Source: a bacterium
Lineage (GTDB): Bacteria; Hydrogenedentota; Hydrogenedentia; Hydrogenedentiales; SLHB01
Length of the DNA: 8,927 nucleotides
Assembly (NCBI GenBank): GCA_024231375.1
Contig: JAAEQP010001238.1
Span: forward strand, 1 to 8,927
Reading direction: 5' to 3'
Part shown: in pieces, positions 1 through 6,091 of the stretch
Layout: each line of letters opens with the position of its first letter
Position numbering within the stretch: the first letter of the stretch is position 1
Notes under the pieces: model-generated
What the model saw: the letters and a program-made list of their open reading frames with translations, nothing else
Database searches by the model: none
What the model was told of the DNA's origin: nothing
Made by a program: the position numbers and the translations under genes

Positions 1-974
1 ACCTTGTTGAAGCTGGATGGTGTTGCGGCGGGCGCGTTGTAGAACGTGGCGTGCCCGTTTTGTTCCAACTGGTCCGTTGCGTCGAATTGGCCGTAGGCCG
101 TCGCCGTGATGCCCTCGGTGGTGAATCCGAAATGGTCCATGAGGTTGCCGGCGAGGTCCAACGCGCCGAATGTGAACTCCACGCCCGAGCCGGACACAAG
201 TCCCCGCGTCACGTCGAAGTCCTTGAAATCGGGCACGTCGCCTTCGCGTTGCAGGACCATGCTTCCGTTGCCCGTGAGCGTGTCATCCGCGCTGCGCGCC
301 AGGTTCACCGACACCGTTCGGTCCTTCTTGGTGGTGCCCGTACGCGGGAACACGTCGCTGAACCCCGCGATCCACGACCCGCCGATATCGACTGTGCCGG
401 CGCGATGCCAAATGGCGTAGCCCGATCGCGCCACGTTGTCGTTCACGTCCGAGGCGAAGTACATGCCCACCATGCGATTCCCCGACAGGCGCAGATACCA
501 CACAGGCGTGAAATCGAATTTGCTGGCGGGAGATGCTGTGATTGATATGGTGGCGTCGTCGCCCGACGCAGTACCGGTCACACTGATGTTGACCGTGTCC
601 GTGGCGGCCGTGCCTTCCCGGAACATGCGGACCATTTCGCCGCTACCGGAGATGGTGGTGTTGTTCTGAACCAACGTCATCCGCACGGCATACTCGTTGA
701 TGCCCAGGCTCGTGACGCCCGTGGCCACGTCGTCGCCGTAGCTGGCGAGCCACGTGCCCGAGAATCGGGCGATGACCGTAGGCGTGTCGCCGCCATCGTC
801 GCCGCCGCCGTCGCCACTGTCCCCGCCGGCATCCACATTGTCAGGGGTGTTGTCGCCCGCGTCCAGCACGGCCTTCAGATAGTCCGTGCTGATTCCCTCG
901 AGGTCGCAGCCGGTCAGCACCAGCCCCGTAAGGGCCAATCCCACCATGAGCAACAGAACACGGGGTCTGGACAC
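1..974 (-). CDS. Secreted lipoprotein with duplicated beta-rich domain (3' end outside window)
   Basis: The frame is open from a GTG at 974 to the window edge: 324 codons with no stop. The N-terminus MSRPRVLLLMVGLALTGLVL is a typical lipoprotein signal ending in the lipobox LTGC, so Cys23 should be lipidated by Lgt and cleaved by LspA. Asp24 follows the cysteine; in E. coli, Asp at +2 retains a lipoprotein in the inner membrane, but whether that holds here is unknown. Residues 40-65 are a low-complexity Gly/Asp linker. The rest is rich in Thr, Ser, Gly and beta-type segments and seems to hold two related units, about 70-193 and 197-316. Each begins G-x-W-x-A and carries a T/S-G-S/N-G-x-M-V segment. 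An AGGAG lies 7 nt before GTG 974; GTG 977 is possible but only 4 nt away, and ATG 947 would lose the basic signal N-terminus. I do not recognise a named family; a lipocalin-like or surface-exposed role is a guess. It is separated from the isomerase upstream by 315 bp and probably has its own promoter. Confidence 0.85.
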   Translation of the reverse strand, partial: MSRPRVLLLMVGLALTGLVLTGCDLEGISTDYLKAVLDAGDNTPDNVDAGGDSGDGGGDDGGDTPTVIARFSGTWLASYGDDVATGVTSLGINEYAVRMTLVQNNTTISGSGEMVRMFREGTAATDTVNISVTGTASGDDATISITASPASKFDFTPVWYLRLSGNRMVGMYFASDVNDNVARSGYAIWHRAGTVDIGGSWIAGFSDVFPRTGTTKKDRTVSVNLARSADDTLTGNGSMVLQREGDVPDFKDFDVTRGLVSGSGVEFTFGALDLAGNLMDHFGFTTEGITATAYGQFDATDQLEQNGHATFYNAPAATPSSFNK

Positions 975-981
975 CACACAT

Positions 982-986
982 CTCCT
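982..986 (-). promoter_or_regulatory. Shine-Dalgarno AGGAG fixing the GTG start of the lipoprotein
   Basis: The minus strand reads AAAAGGAGATGTGTGGTGTCC-like sequence just upstream of the signal peptide. AGGAG is 7 nt from GTG 974 and 4 nt from GTG 977. An ATG overlapping the motif (981-979) is in a different frame. This supports the non-ATG start. Confidence 0.6.
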
Positions 987-1053
987 TTTCAACAGCCGCC
1001 CCAACGGCGACCTTGCTTCAAGGCCCCGAGGCGCAAAGCCCCGATCCACCGGG

Positions 1054-1081
1054 AGTATACCATACGGACACGGGCACTTAA
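1054..1081 (-). promoter_or_regulatory. Candidate sigma-70-like promoter of the lipoprotein gene
   Basis: On the minus strand TATACT (1059-1054) matches the -10 consensus at 5 of 6 positions. A weak -35, TTAAGT (1081-1076), lies 16 nt upstream and matches at 3 of 6. Transcription would start near 1047, giving a leader of about 70 nt. That leader could form a small hairpin, CCTTG-CTT-CAAGG (1011-1023 on the plus strand). The call rests on the -10 box and its position; the group's own promoter consensus is not known to me. Confidence 0.35.
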
Positions 1082-1198
1082 CTGCGCACACTAACCATAG
1101 TCACGGCAGAGCAATCCGTTACAGAAACGTACGAAGCGGATGGTGAGTTGACTTGTGGGATAGGGCGGGTGATGGCTTACCAACGGCGACTCGGGCGC

Positions 1199-1254
1199 GA
1201 TCCTGATCGGTCCGATCAGTCGGATCCACCGATCAGACCGAGTCCGTCCTGTCC
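1199..1254. repeat. Cluster of GATC-containing direct/inverted short repeats
   Basis: CCGATCAG occurs at 1212-1219 and 1229-1236, 17 bp apart. Its reverse complement CTGATCGG is at 1203-1210. The first arm can therefore pair with either copy: as a near-continuous palindrome with a 1-nt centre, or as a 9-bp stem CTGATCGGT/ACCGATCAG (1203-1211 with 1228-1236) with a 16-nt loop. Five GATC tetramers fall between 1199 and 1234. From 1210 the sequence can be tiled as degenerate 8-9 bp units beginning GTCC or GTCG. It lies 54-87 nt past the isomerase stop, so it may shape the transcript end, but no U-tract follows. Decayed short tandem repeats of this GTCC-rich kind occur between genes in large planctomycete-like genomes, as far as I recall. 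Confidence 0.6.
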
Positions 1255-1289
1255 CGCCGACAGCTGACGGCCGAACGCTGACAGCTTCC

Positions 1290-2162
1290 TCAGCCCAACC
1301 CGGCGATAGCGTCGCGCATCCACGCGAGGCACACTTTGGTGGCGCCTTCGCGACCATCGCCCGTAAGGTGCTGGCCATACTTGGCTTGCAGCTCTTCCGG
1401 GAAGCGGTCGGGGTTGACGTGGGTTTCCAGAGACACGTATCCCTCGTAGCCGTCGTCCTTGAGGGCTTGGAGCTGGGCCGGCCAGTTGCAGCGTCCCATG
1501 CCGAGGAACACGTTCGGCCACTTGCCTTCGTCGTCCGGCGCGGCGTCTTTCACATGCACGTGGACCAGATCCGCCTTGACCTCGGCATACCCGTCCGGGT
1601 AACTGACGATGTCGTGGCCCTGGGGGTCCTGCACATGGTTGGCCGGGTCCCACAACGCCTTCACGCGACCGCATCCGAGGCGGTCCATGAAATACCGCGC
1701 TTGCCCGGCGGTGCCCACGTACGTGGACGCCTCGTTCTCGAGGCCGAGCACCGCGTTCTTCTCTTCGAGGATACCCGGCACCGGTTCAAAGGCTTTAAGC
1801 ATGTCGCCCCAAGGCTTCTCCTGCACCTGATCGTGATCCCAGAAAGCGAACCCGCGCACGAGGGAGCAGTCCAGCTCATGTCCAATATCGGCGCACCGCC
1901 GGAGGATGTCCATGTGTTCGGCAACTTGGGCTGGGTCTTCCAGATCGCATTTGCCGAAGGGCGACCCGATGCTGCACACCGTGATTCCGTGGTCGGCCGT
2001 GATGCGTTTGATGTCCGCCACCTGGTCGTCGGTGAGCTTCTGGCAGGGCGTATCCCAGACTCCGCGGATCTCCGCGCCGACAGCGCCGAATTCGTTGAGA
2101 ACGGCACAGGCTCTGGCGAGGTCCTGACTGATTTCGTCGGTGAATGCGCCCAGTTTAAACAT
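1290..2162 (-). CDS. Sugar phosphate isomerase/epimerase (AP endonuclease 2-like TIM barrel)
   Basis: This 290-residue protein belongs to the xylose isomerase-like / AP_endonuc_2 superfamily, which binds a divalent metal inside a TIM barrel and isomerises or epimerises sugars or inositol-type compounds in the cytoplasm. Length fits the family. It opens MFKLGAFTDEIS, the usual first strand. Candidate metal ligands lie in the expected order at barrel strand ends: Glu142 (LGLENE), Asp172 (ALWDPAN), His201 or His203 (VHVHVKD) and Glu246 (YVSLETH). No signal peptide is seen. I chose ATG 2162 because homologous-looking sequence begins there and an AAAGGAA lies about 11 nt upstream; the 18 residues before it look non-coding. 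It is transcribed divergently from the secreted DUF4091-like protein, which suggests related carbohydrate use. The exact substrate cannot be read from sequence. Its stop is followed by a repeat cluster. Confidence 0.9.
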   Translation of the reverse strand: MFKLGAFTDEISQDLARACAVLNEFGAVGAEIRGVWDTPCQKLTDDQVADIKRITADHGITVCSIGSPFGKCDLEDPAQVAEHMDILRRCADIGHELDCSLVRGFAFWDHDQVQEKPWGDMLKAFEPVPGILEEKNAVLGLENEASTYVGTAGQARYFMDRLGCGRVKALWDPANHVQDPQGHDIVSYPDGYAEVKADLVHVHVKDAAPDDEGKWPNVFLGMGRCNWPAQLQALKDDGYEGYVSLETHVNPDRFPEELQAKYGQHLTGDGREGATKVCLAWMRDAIAGLG

Positions 2163-2230
2163 GGCGGCCGGGTTCCTTTCGTCGTGATTCCGCGGGTCTG
2201 GGTGAGCTCCTTCCACCAGGAGCCCGCGCC

Positions 2231-2236
2231 ATTCTA
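2231..2236 (-). promoter_or_regulatory. Candidate -10 box for the isomerase
   Basis: The minus strand reads TAGAAT, matching TATAAT at 5 of 6 positions, about 68 nt before the start codon. No good -35 hexamer was found at 16-18 nt spacing. If real, the transcript would begin close to the GCTCCT/AGGAGC hairpin at 2206-2223. Confidence 0.25.
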
Positions 2237-2271
2237 CCCAATCGGCGCGTCATGCGTCGAACCCGTGCCGC

Positions 2272-2300
2272 TTGCGACCTTGGCAACGCTCCGCTACCAT
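2272..2300 (+). promoter_or_regulatory. Candidate promoter for the secreted DUF4091-like gene
   Basis: TTGCGA (2272-2277) and TACCAT (2295-2300) are separated by exactly 17 nt. Each matches its sigma-70 consensus hexamer at 4 of 6 positions. The start site would be near 2307, with a leader of about 60 nt. The match is modest and could arise by chance. Confidence 0.3.
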
Positions 2301-2354
2301 GGCCCTCAAGCGCGGTGGTTCCGGTGGGAGGGGTTCCCGCCACCGCATCCGTCA

Positions 2355-2361
2355 AGGGGAG
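2355..2361 (+). promoter_or_regulatory. Shine-Dalgarno AGGGGAG fixing the start of the DUF4091-like gene
   Basis: AGGGGAG lies 7 nt upstream of ATG 2369. It selects this codon over an in-frame ATG at 2252, whose extra 39 residues look non-coding and would bury the signal peptide. Confidence 0.6.
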
Positions 2362-2368
2362 ACATTTC

Positions 2369-4828
2369 ATGCGAACCGCACTCACGTGTCTGCTATGTGC
2401 CGTGGCCTTCGGGCTGCCCGCAATGGCCCAGGAGGATTTCGACGAGTTCAACGAAGCAGCCAAGGCGCCTGAAGCGCGACCGTCGGAGAACATCGCTCTG
2501 AACGCGTCCTACACCCTGCAACCCGCGCCGAACTACTCCTACTGCACGGACGCGGCGGACAAGACGCAACTCACGGACGGCGCCTACACGGAAGGTTACT
2601 TCTGGGTCGAGAAGAGCACCGTCGGGTGGAAGGTCGCGAACCCCGCCATCATTACGATCGACTTGGGCGAAGTCAGGCCGATTCGCGGCGTGTCGTACCA
2701 CACCGGGGCCGGTCGCGCCGGGGTCGCTTGGCCAACCGCCATTCAGATATTCGTCGCGGACAAACCCAAGGAGTACCGGCCCGTGGGTGACTTGTGCGAT
2801 TTGGGCGCGGTCCATGGACTGCCCCCCGAAGGCTACGGGACCCATCGCTACTGGACCGACGAACTGAAGGCCCGCGGCCGGTACGTGGCGTTTGTGGTGG
2901 TGTCGACGTCCTACGCCTTCGTGGATGAAGTCGAAGTCTACGAAGGAGACGCGGCGTGGCTGGAGGTGCCCGTCGAAAGCGACACCATTGCCAATCTCAA
3001 GGAACACGTGAAGGGACAGGTCATGGTCAGCGCCGTGAAGCGGCGGATTCGGCGGGATGTTGCGGCCGTACGTGAAGGCGCGTCCGCTGCCGGCGTGTCC
3101 GAAGATGCGCGCCGGGCGGTCATCGCCGACCTCGATGCCATCAGTGAGGACCTGGCCGAGCTTCAAATGGAGATCGGGCCCGACTTCACAACTGAACTGC
3201 CTCTGAGCGACCTGCACCGTCGTGTGTTTCAGGCCAACGCCAAGGTGTGGCAGGCTGGCGGTCTGCGGCCGGTGACGGTCTGGAAAGCGCGCCCGTGGGA
3301 TATGCTTCGCCTCTTCACCGAACCGGAACTTGACGCATCCCCGGCCGTCAACGTGCATCTCATGGGCAACGAATACCGGGCGGGGGCGTTCAACATGTCG
3401 AACGCCACGGACGAGGACCACGTGTACGCGCTCTCGTTCAGCGGAATCCCGGGTGGCGCGACCCCGGATTGGATCACCGTCCACGAAGTAGCCTGGACCG
3501 ACACGGGCAACGGTGTGCCCGTGGCCTCGGCGTTGCCGGAAGCGGAGGGCGACGGAGACGCCTACCGCATCACGGTGCCTTCGGGCATGACGCGGCAAGT
3601 GTGGCTCACGTTCCACCCGAAGGATGTGGCGCAGGGGGCCCACGCGGGTTCCGTCGAACTCCGAAGCGGTTCCAGTGCCGCATCGGTTCCGTTGACGGCT
3701 ACCGTGTACCCCATGCAGTTCCCTGATGAGCCCAACCTGCATTTCGGCGGGTGGGACTACACCGACGGCGACGGCCATCGCGGCGTGACCCCCGCGAACC
3801 GCGACGCCCTCATCGCCCACCTGCGCGAACGATTCGTGGACTCGCCTTGGGCCACGGGGGCCGTCATGCCCTACGGCACATTCGACAGCGAGGGCGCCAT
3901 GACGGCCAAACCCGACACGGCCCGGTTCGATGCGTGGGTCGCGATGTGGGCTGGCGCGCGGCAATACATGGTGTTCAACTCCGTAGGCAACACGATGGGT
4001 GGATTGAAGATGGGGGCCCCGGCCTTTGACAAGGCCGTGGCGGCGTGGGCAGAGTTCTGGGCCGATCACGTGAAAGGACTGGGGCTCGATCCGGCCCAGA
4101 TCGCTCTGCTGCTGGTTGACGAACCGCACCGCGCCGAGACTGACGAAATCATCGTCGCGTGGGCGAAGCCGATTCGTGCCGCCGAGACCGGTATGCGAAT
4201 CTGGGAGGACCCCATCTACAGGGATATGCGCGATGCCAACCCCGAGATGCTGGCGGCGTGCGATGTGATCTGTCCCAACCGGACCCGCTTCGTCGTAGCC
4301 AACCAAGAGACGCGCGATCTCATGGTCGAGTACCGGGATCGCGGCGCGGCGCTGGAGTTCTACTCGTGCAGCGGCCCCGCCCGCTTGCTGGACCCCTATG
4401 TGTACTACCGGCTCCAGGCCTGGACCTGCTGGCAGTACGATGCCGAAGCTACCTATTTCTGGGCCTTCGGCGACACATCCGGCGCCTCCTCATGGAATGA
4501 GTACGCGGCATCGCGCACGGCCTATGTGCCTATGTTCCTTGGAACGACCTCGGTTACCGCAGGCAAGCAGATGGAGGCCTGCCGCGAGGGCATTGAGGAC
4601 TTCGAATATCTGGTCATGCTCCGCGACGCCATCGACCGGGCGGTCGCCAAGAAGGCTGACGAAGGCCTCGTGGCCAAGGCAAAGGCCCTGCTGGAAGGCG
4701 CTGTGGCCCAAGTGCTTGCGGAAGACGTCACCACCGCCTTTGATTGGAGCGACGACGTGGATCGTTCCGTTGCGGACGAGTTCCGCATCGAGATCCTGAA
4801 GCTTTTGAAGGAGCTTCCAAACGACTGA
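2369..4828 (+). CDS. Secreted DUF4091-like glycosidase-type protein with F5/8C-like binding domain
   Basis: This 819-residue exported protein is probably involved in polysaccharide or glycoside breakdown. Residues 1-21 form a signal peptide (basic MR, hydrophobic core, cleavage near AMA-Q). Residues about 38-192 resemble an F5/8 type C (discoidin, CBM32-like) domain: SENIALNAS start, LTDG motif, WKV, IDLGEVRPIRGV, and a closing VDEVEVYEG. A charged helical stretch (about 200-300) follows, then a beta-sandwich-like region (about 320-455). A TIM-barrel-like part begins near GWDYTDGDG (Gly461). It holds LLLVDEPH with Asp584 and Glu585 at a strand end, a plausible acid site but not proven. The C-terminal part (about 690-760) has the DUF4091 signature: a WAFGDTSG segment and EGIEDFEYL at 740-748. 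DUF4091 proteins are mostly uncharacterised and are often glycoside hydrolase relatives. No anchor or sorting motif is seen at the C-terminus, so it is likely periplasmic or released. It is transcribed alone, divergent from the isomerase. Confidence 0.88.
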   Translation: MRTALTCLLCAVAFGLPAMAQEDFDEFNEAAKAPEARPSENIALNASYTLQPAPNYSYCTDAADKTQLTDGAYTEGYFWVEKSTVGWKVANPAIITIDLGEVRPIRGVSYHTGAGRAGVAWPTAIQIFVADKPKEYRPVGDLCDLGAVHGLPPEGYGTHRYWTDELKARGRYVAFVVVSTSYAFVDEVEVYEGDAAWLEVPVESDTIANLKEHVKGQVMVSAVKRRIRRDVAAVREGASAAGVSEDARRAVIADLDAISEDLAELQMEIGPDFTTELPLSDLHRRVFQANAKVWQAGGLRPVTVWKARPWDMLRLFTEPELDASPAVNVHLMGNEYRAGAFNMSNATDEDHVYALSFSGIPGGATPDWITVHEVAWTDTGNGVPVASALPEAEGDGDAYRITVPSGMTRQVWLTFHPKDVAQGAHAGSVELRSGSSAASVPLTATVYPMQFPDEPNLHFGGWDYTDGDGHRGVTPANRDALIAHLRERFVDSPWATGAVMPYGTFDSEGAMTAKPDTARFDAWVAMWAGARQYMVFNSVGNTMGGLKMGAPAFDKAVAAWAEFWADHVKGLGLDPAQIALLLVDEPHRAETDEIIVAWAKPIRAAETGMRIWEDPIYRDMRDANPEMLAACDVICPNRTRFVVANQETRDLMVEYRDRGAALEFYSCSGPARLLDPYVYYRLQAWTCWQYDAEATYFWAFGDTSGASSWNEYAASRTAYVPMFLGTTSVTAGKQMEACREGIEDFEYLVMLRDAIDRAVAKKADEGLVAKAKALLEGAVAQVLAEDVTTAFDWSDDVDRSVADEFRIEILKLLKELPND

Positions 4829-4968
4829 GTCCGGCTTCGGTTTATAGATTCGAGGCTTTTCCGGGCACTTTAAGGGCAGTCTGCTTGCTCTAATTGCCGC
4901 TTCCTGATTCGCCATGTGTTCGCAAAGTCCATGGCGTCCATTCCGTCCATAAGCCCCACACTTTGGAC
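4829..4968. other. Convergent intergenic gap without a clear terminator
   Basis: Two genes end facing each other across these 140 bp. The only hairpin directly after the plus-strand stop is a 3-bp CCG-GCTT-CGG (4831-4840) followed by TTTAT, too weak to call a terminator. A stronger 6-bp hairpin (GAAGCT/AGCTTC, 4798-4817) is inside the last codons of the plus-strand gene. Apart from the GTCCAT repeat I see nothing else here. Confidence 0.5.
4927..4950. repeat. Three-copy 9-bp-period GTCCAT repeat
   Basis: GTCCAT occurs at 4927-4932, 4936-4941 and 4945-4950, each copy followed by a variable triplet (GGC, TCC, AAG), an exact 9-bp period. On the minus strand each unit reads ATGGAC. Further degraded units may continue to the left (ATGGCGAA near 4910-4917). 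It lies 19-42 nt past the stop of the YkgJ-like gene. This looks like a remnant of the ATGGACnnn-type tandem repeats that, from memory, are scattered between genes in Lentisphaerota and similar genomes and often give spurious MDxMDx reading frames. Confidence 0.55.
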
Positions 4969-6015
4969 TCAGGCCTCGGGTATGTGCCTGAACTGGACCA
5001 ACTGCTGGCGGAAGTCCTCGAACGAGGCCTGGTCTGCCGCGAGCTGCTCGATCATGGACATGCATTGGTCGAATGCGCGAGCCTGGTACCCCACACCGCA
5101 CTGCTCGATATAGCGCCGCGTGATGCTTGCGGCGACCTGATGCCGGTACTGCTCCTCCACACTGCCGGCGCTCAACAGGAGACGCTCGGCCAGCTCGCCC
5201 GTCATCAAGAGGGGGCATGGGATGAACCGGCATTGGGCGGGCAGGGCGTCGCGGGCGTTGCAGGTGAGGTCGTCCGCGGCCAGGAAGGGGCAACGCGGCA
5301 AGGCCGGGTCCTTCAGGGCGAGCAGACCTTCGCTGCGCGTGCTGGGATGGTGCGCCACGTACCGTTCGAAGAAGGCGTCGAGCGGCATGTCCAGATGACC
5401 GGCGAGTTGCACGATGTCGTCTAGCGAGACCGGCGCTTCGGTACAGCAGTTGGCGCGCTTGTCACATGTGCTGCAATCGAAGTGCATTACGTTTGGCGTG
5501 CCGTCGAGGCCCTTGGCAACGCGGATGCGGCGCGTGTCCGGCACTTCTAGCTGACGGATCGTGGCTTCGACACCTGCCCGGTAGCCGGCTTCATGCCACT
5601 TTCCGCCATGGGCGTGAACGTATCGGGCCGTCTCGGCTTGGGCAACGACCATCTCCCAAAACGTATCACGGCCCATCACGTTGTCGAAGTAGTCGAGATA
5701 GCTGGCGGTCTCTCTGCCGTCTTTGGCGCACAGGTACACCCGGCACGTCCAAGGCTTATCCTGATGAACGCCGCACAGGTTGCCCTCACCCAGGAAGTGG
5801 CACCGGCCGGACTCGTCCTTGGCCAGCAACATGGTGTCGCTGTCGTCCTCGTAGTTTGCCAGGAGTTCGAACATCTCCTTCGACGGACGGTCCAGGAGCT
5901 GCGCGATGCGCTCGATATCCAGCAGCATGATCTCGACGCGGAGATAGCAGCACTTGGCGCACAAGGTGCAGTTCCATTCTGCGTCCCACGGCTTCTGCTG
6001 CTTGTCGGAATCCAT
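4969..6015 (-). CDS. Tandem YkgJ-family cysteine cluster protein
   Basis: This 348-residue cytoplasmic protein contains two copies of the YkgJ-type (CxxCxxCC, putative zinc- or iron-chelating) cluster. Copy 1 has Cys16, 19, 22, 23, then Cys72 (RCHFL), Cys81, Cys91 (KPWTCRVY) and Cys96. Copy 2 has Cys181, 184, 190, 191, then Cys242 (RCPFL), Cys252, Cys262 (AQCRF) and Cys267. Spacings in the two copies agree closely, with three extra residues in the second CxxC-to-CC step. A typical family member has one cluster, so this is an internal duplication or fusion. The ligand (Zn, Fe or Fe-S) and function of the family are not established. No signal peptide or membrane helix is seen. ATG 6015 is chosen because GGGGAG lies 5 nt upstream; the in-frame extension to 6066 has no such site. 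It follows the anti-sigma gene by 76 nt in the same direction, so it may belong to that operon. The last 80 residues are helical and lack cluster residues. Confidence 0.88.
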   Translation of the reverse strand: MDSDKQQKPWDAEWNCTLCAKCCYLRVEIMLLDIERIAQLLDRPSKEMFELLANYEDDSDTMLLAKDESGRCHFLGEGNLCGVHQDKPWTCRVYLCAKDGRETASYLDYFDNVMGRDTFWEMVVAQAETARYVHAHGGKWHEAGYRAGVEATIRQLEVPDTRRIRVAKGLDGTPNVMHFDCSTCDKRANCCTEAPVSLDDIVQLAGHLDMPLDAFFERYVAHHPSTRSEGLLALKDPALPRCPFLAADDLTCNARDALPAQCRFIPCPLLMTGELAERLLLSAGSVEEQYRHQVAASITRRYIEQCGVGYQARAFDQCMSMIEQLAADQASFEDFRQQLVQFRHIPEA

Positions 6016-6025
6016 ACGCTCTCCC

Positions 6026-6069
6026 CTGTTGACCTCATCGTAGCCCGAGTCGACGCCGGGCATCAACAG
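6026..6069 (-). promoter_or_regulatory. Nested inverted repeat abutting the YkgJ-like gene's ribosome binding site
   Basis: Outer arms CTGTTGA (6026-6032) and TCAACAG (6063-6069) are perfect 7-bp complements. Inside them GCCCG (6043-6047) and CGGGC (6057-6061) form a 5-bp stem with a 9-nt loop. In the minus-strand transcript the structure closes directly before the GGGGAG Shine-Dalgarno, sharing its first G. It lacks a U-run, so it is not a classical terminator. It could modulate translation of the YkgJ-like gene or mark a processing site between it and the anti-sigma gene; this is inference. Confidence 0.4.
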
Positions 6070-6091
6070 CCTTGAGCGTCGGTCGGGCGGC

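Larger units (their letters stand above)
975..1289. other. Intergenic gap, isomerase 3' end to lipoprotein 5' end
   Basis: This 315-bp stretch has no convincing gene. Short open frames exist on both strands but lack family features and ribosome binding sites. It holds the lipoprotein promoter and leader at its left end and a repeat cluster at 1199-1254. In the middle is a weak imperfect hairpin around 1114-1141, with outer arms ATCCG and CGGAT and an inner CGTT/AACG. I see no hairpin followed by a T-run that would mark a classical intrinsic terminator for the isomerase. Confidence 0.6.
2163..2368. promoter_or_regulatory. Divergent promoter region, isomerase / DUF4091-like gene
   Basis: This 206-bp gap separates two genes that start back to back, so it must hold both promoters unless either gene is read from further away. 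It contains a -10-like box for each direction (listed separately). It also has a perfect 6-bp hairpin GCTCCT-TCCACC-AGGAGC (2206-2223), near the predicted 5' end of the isomerase transcript. No known operator motif was recognised. Confidence 0.55.

Noticed and set aside
786..834. GCC/GTC-rich low-complexity tract as a microsatellite
   Set aside because: It is the codon-level image of the Gly/Asp linker in the lipoprotein and has no regular unit beyond that.
1368..2501. A 377-codon plus-strand open frame over the isomerase
   Set aside because: It is antisense to a well-supported TIM-barrel gene and its translation has no recognisable motif; it also runs into the start of the DUF4091-like gene in another frame.
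2393..4306. A 637-codon open frame antisense to the DUF4091-like gene
   Set aside because: It mirrors the codon bias of the GC-rich gene on the other strand, its translation is His/Arg/Val-rich with no domain, signal or ribosome binding site, and the plus-strand product has clear family features.
4798..4817. GAAGCT/AGCTTC hairpin as the terminator of the DUF4091-like gene
   Set aside because: It lies before the stop codon, within coding sequence, and no T-run follows it.
4825..4972. CTGAGTCC (4825-4832) and GGACTCAG (4965-4972) as an inverted repeat bracketing the convergent gap
   Set aside because: Both copies simply include the TGA stop codons of the two genes plus a few chance matches; flanks do not extend the similarity.
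5593..6075. Plus-strand open frame antisense to the YkgJ-like gene
   Set aside because: The opposite strand carries two conserved cysteine clusters and a good ribosome binding site; this frame has neither.
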